Shown: positions 53,197 through 61,713 of the stretch, piece after piece
How the letters are laid out: the number at the start of each line of letters is the position of its first letter
Position numbering within the stretch: the first letter of the stretch is position 1
Source: Streptomyces sp. D2-8
Lineage (GTDB): Bacteria; Actinomycetota; Actinomycetes; Streptomycetales; Streptomycetaceae
Assembly: GCF_023184515.1 (NCBI RefSeq)
Contig: NZ_JAAHBP010000007.1
Location: 372,001 to 436,000 of the forward strand
Direction of reading: 5' to 3'
DNA: 64,000 bases
Program-made: the position numbers and the translations under genes
The notes under the pieces: model-generated
Told to the model about the DNA's origin: nothing
Databases searched by the model: none
Seen by the model: the letters and a program-made list of their open reading frames with translations, nothing else

Positions 53197-53966
53197 GCAG
53201 TGTGCTCGTGCGGGCCGACCGGGACAGCGGGGTCGCGGTCGTGACGCTGAACCGGCCCGAGCGGCTCAATGCCATCGACCTCGCCATGGCCGACGAACTC
53301 GTCGCCGCGTGGCACGAGTTGCGGTTCGACGACGCCGTGCGGGCGATCGTCCTCGCCGGGGCCGGCGAGCGCGCCTTCTGCACCGGCATCGACCGGGACG
53401 CCGTCGTGCCGCAGCCGAACTCGCCGTACGCGCAGGACGATCCGCTGCTCGGCATCGGGCCGAAGGCGAACGACCTGTGGAAACCGGTCGTCGCCGCCGT
53501 GCACGGCATGGCCTGCGGAGGGGCCTTCTATCTGCTCGGCGAGGCGGAGTTCGTCGTCGCGGACACCACCGCCTCCTTCTTCGACCCGCACACCACCTAC
53601 GGCATGGTCAGCGCCTACGAGTCGGTCCTGATGGCGCAGCGCATGCCGTACGGGGAGGTCGCGCGGATGGCGTTGATGGGCACGGCGGAGCGGATCTCGG
53701 CGCGGCGGGCGTACGAGGTGGGGCTGGTGTCGGAACTCGTCGCGGAGGGGGAGGCGTTGCGGGCGGCGACCGCGTGCGCCGCCGTGCTCGCCGGGTATCC
53801 GACCGAGGCCGTGCAGGGAACCGTGCGGGCGCTGTGGGCCGCGAGTGAGGCGGGACGTTCGCAGGGGATCGCGCAGGCGCCGCATCTCATCGCACTCGGG
53901 AACGCGGCGGGTGAGCGGCAGGCCCGGCTGTTCGCGGGGCGGTCGCGGGAGTACCGGTTGCGTTAG
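53193..53966 (+). CDS. Crotonase-family protein with altered active site
   Basis: 257 residues, an enoyl-CoA hydratase fold: VAVVTLNRPERLNAIDLAMA, ERAFCTGIDRD (oxyanion), HGMACGGAFYLLG and SFFDPHTTYGMV. The two catalytic Glu of hydratases (rat Glu144 and Glu164) correspond to Tyr113 and His133 here, again 20 residues apart. It is therefore unlikely to be a plain hydratase; an isomerase, hydrolase or C-C bond reaction on a CoA ester is possible. It is the third gene of the Ltp-DUF35 operon. Confidence 0.85.
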   Translation: MSSVLVRADRDSGVAVVTLNRPERLNAIDLAMADELVAAWHELRFDDAVRAIVLAGAGERAFCTGIDRDAVVPQPNSPYAQDDPLLGIGPKANDLWKPVVAAVHGMACGGAFYLLGEAEFVVADTTASFFDPHTTYGMVSAYESVLMAQRMPYGEVARMALMGTAERISARRAYEVGLVSELVAEGEALRAATACAAVLAGYPTEAVQGTVRALWAASEAGRSQGIAQAPHLIALGNAAGERQARLFAGRSREYRLR

Positions 53967-54001
53967 GGAATCGTTTCCCCCTACACGCGTATGCTCGGGG
54001 C

Positions 54002-54967
54002 GTGGTTGAGCATCGGATGATCGACGTCAATGGCATACGACTGCACATCGCGGAGCAGGGCGAGGGCCCGCTCGTGGTGCTGCTGCACGGCTTCCCGGAG
54101 TCCTGGCACTCCTGGCGGCACCAGTTCGGTCCGTTGGCCGAGGCCGGTTTCCGGGTGGTGGCGCCCGACCAGCGCGGGTACGGCGGCAGTGACCGCCCCG
54201 AGGACGTGGCCGCGTACAGCATCCTCCACCTGGTGGGGGACGTGGTCGGGCTGATCCACGCGCTGGGCGAGGAGCGGGCGTTCGTCGTCGGGCACGACTG
54301 GGGCGCGCCGGTGGCCTGGCACACCGCGCTGCTGCGGCCGGACGTGGTGCGGGGAGTGGCCGGACTGAGCGTGCCGCCGCCCTTCCGGGGCAGTCGGCCT
54401 CCGCTGGAGACCATGCGGGAGCGGTTCGAGGGCCGCTTCTACTGGAACTACTTCAGCCGGCCCGGCGTCGCGGACGCCGAGTTCGCCGCCGACACCCGGA
54501 CGACCCTGCGCAAGCTGCTGTACTCCGCCTCCGGTGACGCGCCGGACGCCGGGCGCCCCGAGCAGGCCCTGGTCGACCTGGAGCGCGGCTGGCTCGCGGA
54601 CGCGCCGAACCCCGAGGTGCTGCCCGAGTGGCTCACCGAGGAGGACCTCGACGTGCTCACCGAGAGCTTCGAGCCGGGCTTCACCGGCGCGCTCAACTGG
54701 TACCGCAACCTGGACCGCAACTGGGAGCTGACCGCCCCCTGGCAGGGCGCGGTCGTGTCCCCTCCCGCGCTGTACGTGTACGGCGACCGGGACCTGGTGC
54801 CGGCCTTCCCGGGAACGCCCGAACTGATCGAGCAGCTCCCCGAGTTGATGCCGGACCTGCGCCGCAAGCCGCTCGTGCTGCCGGGCTGCGGCCACTGGAC
54901 GCAGCAGGAGCGGCCCGCCGAGGTGAACGAGGCGCTGACCGACTTCCTGACGGAGCTGCGGGACTGA
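54002..54967 (+). CDS. Epoxide-hydrolase-like alpha/beta hydrolase
   Basis: 321 residues from GTG 54002. Motifs: LLHGFPESWHSWRHQ (HGFP oxyanion), VAPDQRGYGGSDRP, VVGHDWGAPVAWH with Asp as the nucleophile (D-W-G), and CGHWTQQERP with the catalytic His. These fit soluble epoxide hydrolases and haloalkane dehalogenases. It begins 35 bases after the crotonase. A GGGAA/TTCCC inverted repeat (53966-53979) lies at the junction, so it may have its own promoter. Confidence 0.88.
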   Translation: MVEHRMIDVNGIRLHIAEQGEGPLVVLLHGFPESWHSWRHQFGPLAEAGFRVVAPDQRGYGGSDRPEDVAAYSILHLVGDVVGLIHALGEERAFVVGHDWGAPVAWHTALLRPDVVRGVAGLSVPPPFRGSRPPLETMRERFEGRFYWNYFSRPGVADAEFAADTRTTLRKLLYSASGDAPDAGRPEQALVDLERGWLADAPNPEVLPEWLTEEDLDVLTESFEPGFTGALNWYRNLDRNWELTAPWQGAVVSPPALYVYGDRDLVPAFPGTPELIEQLPELMPDLRRKPLVLPGCGHWTQQERPAEVNEALTDFLTELRD

Positions 54968-54979
54968 CGTCCCGCCAGT

Positions 54980-55027
54980 CGTTCGTCCCGTCGGCCGTTC
55001 GTCCCGTCGGCCGTTCGTCCCGTCAGT
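54980..55027. repeat. Three 16-base tandem repeats
   Basis: CGTTCGTCCCGTCGGC occurs at 54980 and 54996 and, with two changes at its end, at 55012. It lies between the convergent hydrolase and secreted-protein genes and runs into the 3' end of the latter. Confidence 0.8.
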
Positions 55028-55625
55028 CGTCGACGAGGGCCTGGCGGTCGACCTCGCAGTGGTCGACCGAGTCCACCAGGCCCGAGCCGCCCACCCGGAC
55101 GTCGACGGTGGCCGTGCCGTTCGCGGGGACCGTGACGTCCCCGTACCGGTCGACGACGGTGATGCCCCGGTCGTCCTCGAAGGTGACCGAGACGGAGAAG
55201 CCGGCCTTGCGGCCGTTGGGGTTGCGGACCTCGACGGTCGCGTAGGGGGCCGTCGGGGTCGCGCAGCTCACCAGCTTCGCCGTGCCGTCCTTCAGGGCCT
55301 TGCCGCTGCCGGAGCCGGAGGAGGACGTCGGCGTGGAGCCGTAGTTCGGCCGGCGGGTGTACGAGCTGCCGCCGCCGCTCGCGTCATCATCGTCGTCAGA
55401 GCCGTACGCGCCGCCGCTCGGACCGCCGGAGCCGTACGAGCCGCCGCTCGACGTCGACGACCTCGAACTGTCGTGGTCCTGGCCGGCGCTGCTGCACCCG
55501 CCGCCTCCGCCGCCGCTGTGACCGTGGCTGCCGCCGCGGCCCCGGCCGGACGAGAAGCCGGTCAGTGCCAGTACCACCAGGACCAGCACCGCTGTGAACC
55601 TGAGCCTGCGCCCCCGTATCCGCAT
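55023..55625 (-). CDS. Secreted Ser/Gly-rich protein
   Basis: 200 residues. A signal peptide or single helix (FTAVLVLVVLALTGFSSG) is followed by about 90 residues of low-complexity Ser/Gly/Asp sequence with a DDDDD run. The C-terminal domain of about 90 residues has two Cys (LVSCATPTAP, VDHCEVDR) and beta-type sequence like an extracellular FxLYD/DUF4352 fold (YATVEVRNPNGRKAGFSVSV). Function unknown. It is the gene next to afsK, as in S. coelicolor from memory. Confidence 0.7.
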   Translation of the reverse strand: MRIRGRRLRFTAVLVLVVLALTGFSSGRGRGGSHGHSGGGGGGCSSAGQDHDSSRSSTSSGGSYGSGGPSGGAYGSDDDDDASGGGSSYTRRPNYGSTPTSSSGSGSGKALKDGTAKLVSCATPTAPYATVEVRNPNGRKAGFSVSVTFEDDRGITVVDRYGDVTVPANGTATVDVRVGGSGLVDSVDHCEVDRQALVDD

Positions 55626-55793
55626 GGCGGAGAGCCTAGTGATCGCCTGTCACGGTCATGTCACTGCGTGGCGACCGGCGCGTACCCGGCGTAGCGTCTC
55701 CGGTGGGAGCGGTGAACGGGCCGCTCCCCGAGAAGCGACGGCCGCCGTCCGGAGCCCCTTCCGTACGCCGGTACGACGGCCGTCCCGGGCCGG

Positions 55794-58172
55794 TCAGGCG
55801 GTGCGCGCCGTGCCCGTGCCCTTCTCCGCGTCCAGTGCGTACACGCAACGGTCCTTGCTGCACGCGTACACCACCCCGTCCCGCACGACCGGGGAGCCGG
55901 TGATCTCGCCGCCGGTGGCGAGTTTCCAGCGCAGCCGGCCGTCGTCGGCCTTCAGGGTGTAGAGCAGGTGGTCGGTGGAGCCGAAGTGGATCCGGCCCTC
56001 CGCCACCGAGGGGGCGCCCACGATGTCGCCGCCCGCCTGGAAGCGCCACTTGGGCGTGCCGGTGACCGCGTCCAGGGTGTAGAGGCCCTTGCCGCTGCCC
56101 ACGTGGACGTGCCCGGCCGCGACCAGGACGGGATCGACGGAGGAGCGGGACTCGGTGGCGATGCGCCAGCGGTCGCGGCCGTCGGTGGCGTCGAGGGCGT
56201 AGACCGTGCCGAGGTAGTCGGCGAGGTAGATGCCGCCGCCGGTGACGGCCGGGCCGGGGACGAAGGTGGGCGGGCTGAGGAACACGGCCGGGGCCTCGAA
56301 GTGCCACTTCACGTGCCCGGCGGCCACGTCCAGGGCGAGGACGCGGGTGCCGGCGCAGACGTAGACGTAGCCGTCGGTCGCCTGGGTGAGCCGGATCGGG
56401 ACGCCGCCGCAGGAGGCCGCGTCGCCGATCGGGTACGACCAGCGCTCCTCGCCGGTGCGGGCGTCCAGGGCGCGCAGCCGGGCGTCCTGCCACACGTAGA
56501 CCGTGCCGTCGTGCAGGACGGGTCCGGCCTCGGGGGACTCGAAGTCGGACTGGCAGCCGGTGATCTCCCAGAGCTTCTGGCCGCCCGAGGCCTCCCAGCC
56601 CTGGACGCCGCCGCCGCGGGTGCCGGTGACGACGGTGCCGCGGCCGGCCTGGAGCGAATAGACCCAGGCGTCCGTCTGCAGGCGCCACAGGTCGGCGCCC
56701 TCACGGGCGTCCAGGGCGAACAGCGTGGGCCCGTCGGAGGCGTGGATACGGCCGTCCGCGACCGCCATGGACCAGGCGACGTCCCGGGTCTTGAAGCGGC
56801 GGCGGCCGGTGGCGACGTCCAGGGCGTGCACCTCGAAGGAGGTGACGTAGACCAGGTCGTCGGCGACCGAGGGCGTGCCCCAGACGTCGTTGGACATGCG
56901 GAAACGCCAGGGCCGCCAGCCGCCGGCCTGCTCGGGCGGCGCGGCCGGGGCCGGGGGCGCGGCGACGGCGGGGCCCACGGCGGGGTCGGTGCCGTTGACG
57001 CCGGGGCGGGGTTTGGACCAGGAGGCGGCGAGGGCGGCCTCGGGAAGGGGCGCCTTGACGGCGGCGGCACGCACGTCGGCGACGCGCGGGCCCGGGCCGA
57101 TGGGCACCGGGGCGCCGGCCAGCCGGACGGGGCCGGTGTCGGGTCCGCCGGCAGGGGCGGGCACGGGCGCCTGGACGACGGGGTCGTGCGAGGGCGGGGG
57201 CGGGATGGGCGCGGGGCCCGGGGCGGGGCGAGCGCCGCCGCCGTGGCCGGCGCCGGGGGCGGGCTTGCCGGCCGGGCGGCCGTTGCGGCGGGACTCGATC
57301 AGGCCCACGGCCCGCTCGGGCAGCCAGGCGGAGGCCGTGCCGCTGTCGTCGGAGCCGGAGCCGAAGAGGTGGGGGGCCAGCTGGGACTGGAGGTCGGCCG
57401 GGTTGGGGCGGGCCGTCGGGTCCATCTGCATACAGGACTCGATGAGCGGCCGCAGTTCGTCCGGGAGCCCTTCGAGGTCCGGGCCCTCGCGCAGCAGCAT
57501 GAAGACCGTCTCGACCGGGTTGGCACCGTGGAAGGGCGGGTGCCCGGTGGCGGCGAAGACCAGCATGGAGCCGAGGGAGAAGACGTCGCTGGCGCCGGTG
57601 ACGCTGCGGGAGTCCTTGGCCTGCTCGGGCGACATGTAGGCGGGGGTGCCGACGGCGACGTTCGTCATCGTCAAACGTGTGTTCGATACGCCGGAGGCGA
57701 TACCGAAGTCGATCACCCGGGGCCCGTCCTCCACGACGAGGACGTTCGACGGCTTGAGGTCCCGGTGCACCAGACCCGCGCCGTGGATGGACTGGAGCGC
57801 CTCGGCCACACCCGCCGCCAGCCAGCGCACCGCCTGGGCCGGCATCGGGCCGCAGTCGTTCACTATCTCCTCGAGGGAGGGCGCGGGGACGTACGCGGTG
57901 GCCAGCCACGGCACGGCGGCGCGCGGGTCGGCGTCCACGACCGCGGCCGTGTAGAAGCCGGAGACGGCGCGGGCCGCTTCCACCTCACGCGTGAAGCGGA
58001 CCCGGAACAGCTGGTCCTCGGCCAGCTCCGTCCGGACGGTCTTGATCGCCACGCGCCGGCCGGACGCCGAACGCGCGAGATAGACCAGCCCCATGCCGCC
58101 GGCACCCAGCCGTCCCAGCACCTCGAACGGCCCGATCCGCCGCGGATCGTGCTGCGTCAGCTGATCCACCAC
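55794..58172 (-). CDS. afsK: AfsK serine/threonine protein kinase
   Basis: 792 residues from GTG 58172 (799 in S. coelicolor). The kinase domain (14-270) has [14 protein letters not shown], Lys44, HRDLKPSN (136-143), DFG 155-157 and the activation loop SNTRLTMTN with Thr168, the residue AfsK autophosphorylates. A Pro/Ala/Gly-rich linker (290-415) leads to a PQQ-type beta-propeller (430-785, repeated [13 protein letters not shown] strands). AfsK phosphorylates AfsR and also responds to S-adenosylmethionine; it is peripherally membrane-bound. kbpA lies upstream in the same direction with about 190 bases between. Confidence 0.95.
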   Translation of the reverse strand: MVDQLTQHDPRRIGPFEVLGRLGAGGMGLVYLARSASGRRVAIKTVRTELAEDQLFRVRFTREVEAARAVSGFYTAAVVDADPRAAVPWLATAYVPAPSLEEIVNDCGPMPAQAVRWLAAGVAEALQSIHGAGLVHRDLKPSNVLVVEDGPRVIDFGIASGVSNTRLTMTNVAVGTPAYMSPEQAKDSRSVTGASDVFSLGSMLVFAATGHPPFHGANPVETVFMLLREGPDLEGLPDELRPLIESCMQMDPTARPNPADLQSQLAPHLFGSGSDDSGTASAWLPERAVGLIESRRNGRPAGKPAPGAGHGGGARPAPGPAPIPPPPSHDPVVQAPVPAPAGGPDTGPVRLAGAPVPIGPGPRVADVRAAAVKAPLPEAALAASWSKPRPGVNGTDPAVGPAVAAPPAPAAPPEQAGGWRPWRFRMSNDVWGTPSVADDLVYVTSFEVHALDVATGRRRFKTRDVAWSMAVADGRIHASDGPTLFALDAREGADLWRLQTDAWVYSLQAGRGTVVTGTRGGGVQGWEASGGQKLWEITGCQSDFESPEAGPVLHDGTVYVWQDARLRALDARTGEERWSYPIGDAASCGGVPIRLTQATDGYVYVCAGTRVLALDVAAGHVKWHFEAPAVFLSPPTFVPGPAVTGGGIYLADYLGTVYALDATDGRDRWRIATESRSSVDPVLVAAGHVHVGSGKGLYTLDAVTGTPKWRFQAGGDIVGAPSVAEGRIHFGSTDHLLYTLKADDGRLRWKLATGGEITGSPVVRDGVVYACSKDRCVYALDAEKGTGTARTA

Positions 58173-58364
58173 TCTGCCTGCCACCTCCCCGTACGAGCCG
58201 CGCCAAGCCACATGTTCCACGCGACCCCGTGCAGCGTCTCACCACCGCACCGCCATGGCGGCACGCACCCTGATTCTTCCTGGCCCGAGCCCTGGTTGCG
58301 AACCCGGTGACAATTGGGATGTCTCGGCATGTAAGTGATCAAACGATGAGCAAACAATGCCTGT

Positions 58365-59087
58365 TCAGCGGTGCAGCAACGCGAAGGACGCCCCCTGATT
58401 GTCCGTGACGACGGCGACCTCGCCGTACGAGGTCTCGAAGGGCGGGGCCTGGACCCGGCCGCCGAGCCGCTTCACGTCCTCCAGCGCGGCCGGTACGTCC
58501 TCGACGGCGAAGTGCACGAGGAAGTGGGGCGGCATCCGGTCGGAGAACACGTCGGAGACGGGGGCACGGCCGACATCGGGCTCGGCGTCCGGCCCGAACA
58601 GGGCCTCCTGGAAGAGTTCGCCGTAGAAGGCGTTGGCCGCCTCGGTGTCGCGGGCGTACAGCTCGGCCCAGGCGAAGGTGCCCGGCTCGTGCCGCTTGCC
58701 GAAGCCGGGGTGCTCCTCCGGCTGCCACAGGGCGAAGACGGCCCCCTCGGGGTCGGTGACGAGCGCGGTGACGCCCAGTTCCCCGGCCGGAACCGGGGCC
58801 GAGACGATCTGCCCGCCCGCGTCCCGGATGCGCCGGGCCAGGGCCGGCGCGTCCGGGGTCGCGAAGTACACCGTCCAGACGGTGGGCAGCCTGCCGTCCA
58901 CCTTGCGGACCAGGGCGGCCACGGGTTCGCCGTCCTTCAGCGCCTGCGCGAAGGAGCCGAACCAGTCCTCGAAGGTCCACCCGAAAAGTTCACCGTAGAA
59001 CCGCTTGCCCGCCTCGACGTCGGGAAGCTGCGCGTCCACCCAGCAGGGGACGCCCTCTCCGTACACCGATGCCCTGTTTTCGGCCAT
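58365..59087 (-). CDS. kbpA: Two-domain VOC/glyoxalase protein, KbpA candidate
   Basis: 240 residues, two vicinal-oxygen-chelate domains (about 10-120 and 130-240; GVPCWVDAQLPDVEAGKRFY and FAWAELYARDTEAANAFYGE, read in parts). In S. coelicolor the gene just upstream of afsK encodes KbpA (about 252 residues), which binds AfsK and limits its autophosphorylation. Position, orientation and size agree. Metal-binding residues of active VOC enzymes are only partly evident, consistent with a binding role. Confidence 0.65.
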   Translation of the reverse strand: MAENRASVYGEGVPCWVDAQLPDVEAGKRFYGELFGWTFEDWFGSFAQALKDGEPVAALVRKVDGRLPTVWTVYFATPDAPALARRIRDAGGQIVSAPVPAGELGVTALVTDPEGAVFALWQPEEHPGFGKRHEPGTFAWAELYARDTEAANAFYGELFQEALFGPDAEPDVGRAPVSDVFSDRMPPHFLVHFAVEDVPAALEDVKRLGGRVQAPPFETSYGEVAVVTDNQGASFALLHR

Positions 59088-59201
59088 GCCGCCAACGTAA
59101 CCGCGACTGCCGCAACCCGCAGACCAGGCGCACCAGCCTCCGCCCTCCCTTGCACCCCATTTGCAGTCGGCCGAATCGCGCCCCGATCACGCCTCGGTAA
59201 G

Positions 59202-59216
59202 CTGACGGCATGACAG
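59202..59216. promoter_or_regulatory. Weak regulon-operator-like site at the TetR start codon
   Basis: CTGACG-GCA-TGACAG matches the consensus CTGACG-N3-CGTCAG at ten of twelve arm positions and covers the ATG at 59210. It could allow weak autoregulation. The second half is not a good inverted copy, so chance is possible. Confidence 0.35.
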
Positions 59217-59857
59217 GACAAGTGCGTACCGTCGACGGCCGCGTGGCCGGCCGACGTGGGCAGGCGACCCGGCAGAAGCTGCTCGACTGCCTCAGCGAGA
59301 TGCTCAGCTCCTCCCCGTACCGGGACGTCAAAGTCATCGATGTCGCCCGGAAAGCGGGCACTTCGCCCGCGACCTTCTACCAGTACTTCCCGGACGTCGA
59401 GGGCGCCGTCCTGGAGATCGCCGAGCAAATGGCGACCGAGGGCGCCGCGTTGACGGAGCTCCTGGAGGGCCGCTCCTGGGCCGGCAAAGCCGGCTGGCAG
59501 ACGGCGCAGGAACTCGTCGACGGCTTCCTGGACTTCTGGCGCAGGAACGACGCCATCCTCCGGGTCATCGATCTCGGCGCCGCCGAGGGCGACAAGCGCT
59601 TCTACAAACTCCGGATGAAGATCCTCAACTCGGTGAACAACTCCCTCGCGGACGCCGTCGCCGAGCTCCAGGCCAAGGGCAGGGTCGACAAGGACGTGAA
59701 CCCGGCGGCCGTCGCCGGTTCACTGGTCGCGATGCTCGCGGCCGTCGCCTCCCACCAGAAGGGCTTCTCCTCCTGGGGCGTGAAGCAGGCCGAACTGAAG
59801 CCGAACCTGGCCCTGTTGGTGCACCTGGGCGTCACCGGCCGGAAGCCGACGAAGTAG
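59210..59857 (+). CDS. TetR-family regulator next to kbpA and the catabolic divergon
   Basis: 215 residues. The HTH is GQATRQKLLDCLSEMLSSSP, then VIDVARKAGTSPATFYQYFP. The C-terminal domain has DFWRRNDAILRVIDLGAAEG and a helical end. It is divergent from kbpA and 51 bases from the convergent DDN-like gene. It is the TetR gene nearest the densest CTGACG-controlled block, which makes it the first candidate for the regulon repressor. In S. coelicolor the orthologous position also holds a TetR gene, as I recall, so an afs-related role is the alternative. Confidence 0.85.
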   Translation: MTGQVRTVDGRVAGRRGQATRQKLLDCLSEMLSSSPYRDVKVIDVARKAGTSPATFYQYFPDVEGAVLEIAEQMATEGAALTELLEGRSWAGKAGWQTAQELVDGFLDFWRRNDAILRVIDLGAAEGDKRFYKLRMKILNSVNNSLADAVAELQAKGRVDKDVNPAAVAGSLVAMLAAVASHQKGFSSWGVKQAELKPNLALLVHLGVTGRKPTK

Positions 59858-59908
59858 CGCGGCGCAGCGGCCTCTTACGTATCCAAGTCCTGTCTGGCAG
59901 GCGGTGGT

Positions 59909-60412
59909 TCACCCGGGTGGACCACCGCCTGTTGCGCTTTTCTGCCTCCGTACGAGCCGGAACACCCGGATCTCCCGCTCCACCCGCGCCTGGTACGCCG
60001 CGTACGGCGGCCAGAACGCCAGCAGCGCCTGCCACGCCGCCGCCCGCTCCTCCCCCGCCAGCAGCCGGGCCGTGACCGGGACGTCCCGGCCCTTCCAGCT
60101 GATCTCCGCGTCGGGATGCGCGAGCAGGTTGTGGCTCCAGGCCGGGTGCCCCGGCCGTCCGAAGTTGGACCCGACGAGGATCCAGCAGCGCCCGTCGTCC
60201 TCCGGCATACAGGCCAGGGGGGTACGACGGGGCAGCCCGCTTCTCGCCCCGGTCGAGGTCAGCACGACGCCGGGCAGCAGTTGCGCGCTGAGCAGCACCT
60301 TTCCCCGGGTGAGCCGGTGGACGGCCCGGTCGAGGGCGGGCACCACGTGCGGCGCCACGCGCGCGAAGCCCCTGGTCGACGACACCTTCTGCACCACGCG
60401 CGCACCCCTCAT
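59909..60412 (-). CDS. DDN-like deazaflavin-dependent reductase family protein
   Basis: 167 residues from ATG 60412, overlapping the acyl-CoA dehydrogenase stop by four bases (ATGA). Signature: LTSTGARSGLPRRTPLACMP, WILVGSNFGRPGHPAWSHNL and DAEISWKGRDVPVTARLL. These split-barrel proteins can use F420H2 to reduce activated double bonds. It is the second gene of the dehydrogenase operon under operator sites at 61.6 kb. Confidence 0.87.
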   Translation of the reverse strand: MRGARVVQKVSSTRGFARVAPHVVPALDRAVHRLTRGKVLLSAQLLPGVVLTSTGARSGLPRRTPLACMPEDDGRCWILVGSNFGRPGHPAWSHNLLAHPDAEISWKGRDVPVTARLLAGEERAAAWQALLAFWPPYAAYQARVEREIRVFRLVRRQKSATGGGPPG

Positions 60413-61608
60413 GTGCCGGCCTCCTCGAAGACGTGTGCCGCGTCGGCCGCGTGCGCCCGCAGCCGGTGCACCGGCCCGAACAGCAGCTCGTCGCCCGCGG
60501 CACGCTTGAAGTACAGGTGAGCCTCGTGCTCCCAGGTGAATCCGATGCCGCCGTGCAACTGGATCCCCTCGGCGGCGGCACGGCGCAGGGCTTCGAGCGC
60601 CTGGGCGAGGGCGAGAGGGCCGGCCGCCTCTCCCCGGGCGGGGGCGGTGGCCTCGGCGGCGGCCCAGGCCGCGTAGTACGCCGCCGAGCGGGCCGCCTGG
60701 ACCTGGACGTAGGCGTCGGCCAGCCGGTGCTTGACCGCCTGGAACGAGCCGACCGGCCGCCCGAACTGCTCGCGCTGCCCCACGTACTCGACGGTCCGCT
60801 CCAGCACCCGGCCGGCGGCCCCCACGGCCTCGGCGGCGAGGCAGGCGGCGGCGCTGTCGCCGAGCCGGGCGAGGGCGGGGAGGACGTCGACGTCCTCGCC
60901 GCCCAGCAACTCGGCCGGTGTGTGTCGCAGTTGGAGACGCCCTTGCGGACGGGTCGCGTCCAGGGCGGTCCGCCGTACGCGGGTGAGGCCCGCGGCGTCG
61001 GCGCGCACCAGGAAGAGCAGCACACGGGAGCGGGCGAACCCCCCGGCGTGCGCGGCGATCACAAGGAGCCGGGCACTGTGGCCGTCGAGAACCTGGTCGA
61101 CCTGCCCGTACAGCTGCCAGCCGCCCTCCGCACGCCGGGCCTGCACACCCCCGGCCCGTCCCCCGCCGGCCCACTCCCCGCGCCGGTCGTGGCCGGTGAG
61201 CGCGAGGGCGGTGGCGAGGGCGGACCCCGGCACGGCGAGGGCGGCGGTGAGTCCGCCGGAGGCGATGCGCGGCAGGAGCTCGGCGCGCTGGGCACCGGTA
61301 CCGAGGGCGAGCAGCAGCGGGGCGGTGAGGACCGCGGTGGCGAGCAGCGGGGTGGGGGCGAGGGCCCGGCCCGTCTCCTCGCAGGCCAGGGCCAGTTCGG
61401 TCACCGTGCAGCCGGCACCGCCGTGGGCCTCGGGCAGGGCCAGTCCGGGCAGGCCGAGCTGTCCGGCGAGGGTGGTCCACAGGGCCGGGTCGTGTCCGGC
61501 CGGGGTGTCGACGGCGGCCCGCAGCTCTTCCGGTCCGCAGCGCTTGCCGAGCAGTTCGCGCAGGGTGCGGCGGATCTCGTCCTGTTCGTCGGTGAAGCGG
61601 GCGTCCAT
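60409..61608 (-). CDS. Acyl-CoA dehydrogenase
   Basis: 399 residues. The N-terminal helix bundle (ARFTDEQDEIRRTLRELL), LPEAHGGAGCTVTELALACE, middle beta domain, and C-terminal REQFGRPVGSFQAVKHRLAD and IQLHGGIGFTWEHEAHLYFK are classical for this flavin enzyme family (FadE type). It would introduce a 2,3 double bond into the CoA ester. It is divergent from a thiolase gene with two operator sites between, and is followed by the DDN-like gene. Confidence 0.92.
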   Translation of the reverse strand: MDARFTDEQDEIRRTLRELLGKRCGPEELRAAVDTPAGHDPALWTTLAGQLGLPGLALPEAHGGAGCTVTELALACEETGRALAPTPLLATAVLTAPLLLALGTGAQRAELLPRIASGGLTAALAVPGSALATALALTGHDRRGEWAGGGRAGGVQARRAEGGWQLYGQVDQVLDGHSARLLVIAAHAGGFARSRVLLFLVRADAAGLTRVRRTALDATRPQGRLQLRHTPAELLGGEDVDVLPALARLGDSAAACLAAEAVGAAGRVLERTVEYVGQREQFGRPVGSFQAVKHRLADAYVQVQAARSAAYYAAWAAAEATAPARGEAAGPLALAQALEALRRAAAEGIQLHGGIGFTWEHEAHLYFKRAAGDELLFGPVHRLRAHAADAAHVFEEAGT

Positions 61609-61628
61609 GGGGCACCTTCCCTCCGCAT

Positions 61629-61643
61629 CTGACGGTGCGTCAT
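61629..61643. promoter_or_regulatory. Regulon operator site 8
   Basis: CTGACG-GTG-CGTCAT, one mismatch, 20 bases upstream of the acyl-CoA dehydrogenase start. Confidence 0.65.
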
Positions 61644-61694
61644 ATTAGGGCGGCGGAACAGGGAAGCCCAGAGCCCTGCCGCGCCCGCGCATAT

Positions 61695-61709
61695 CTGATG
61701 TACCGTCAA
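61695..61709. promoter_or_regulatory. Regulon operator site 9
   Basis: CTGATG-TAC-CGTCAA, two mismatches, ending four bases before the thiolase ATG at 61714. Sites 8 and 9 are 66 bases apart. Confidence 0.55.
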
Positions 61710-61713
61710 ATTC

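Noticed and set aside
49907..53966. KstR or KstR2 steroid regulon
   Set aside because: The ligase and aldolase resemble steroid enzymes, but the operator CTGACG-N3-CGTCAG does not resemble the KstR or KstR2 motifs I know, and the core ring-degradation genes are absent.
54980..55027. Tandem 16-base repeats as a regulatory element
   Set aside because: They lie between two 3' ends and run into a coding region; simple slippage is the likelier origin.
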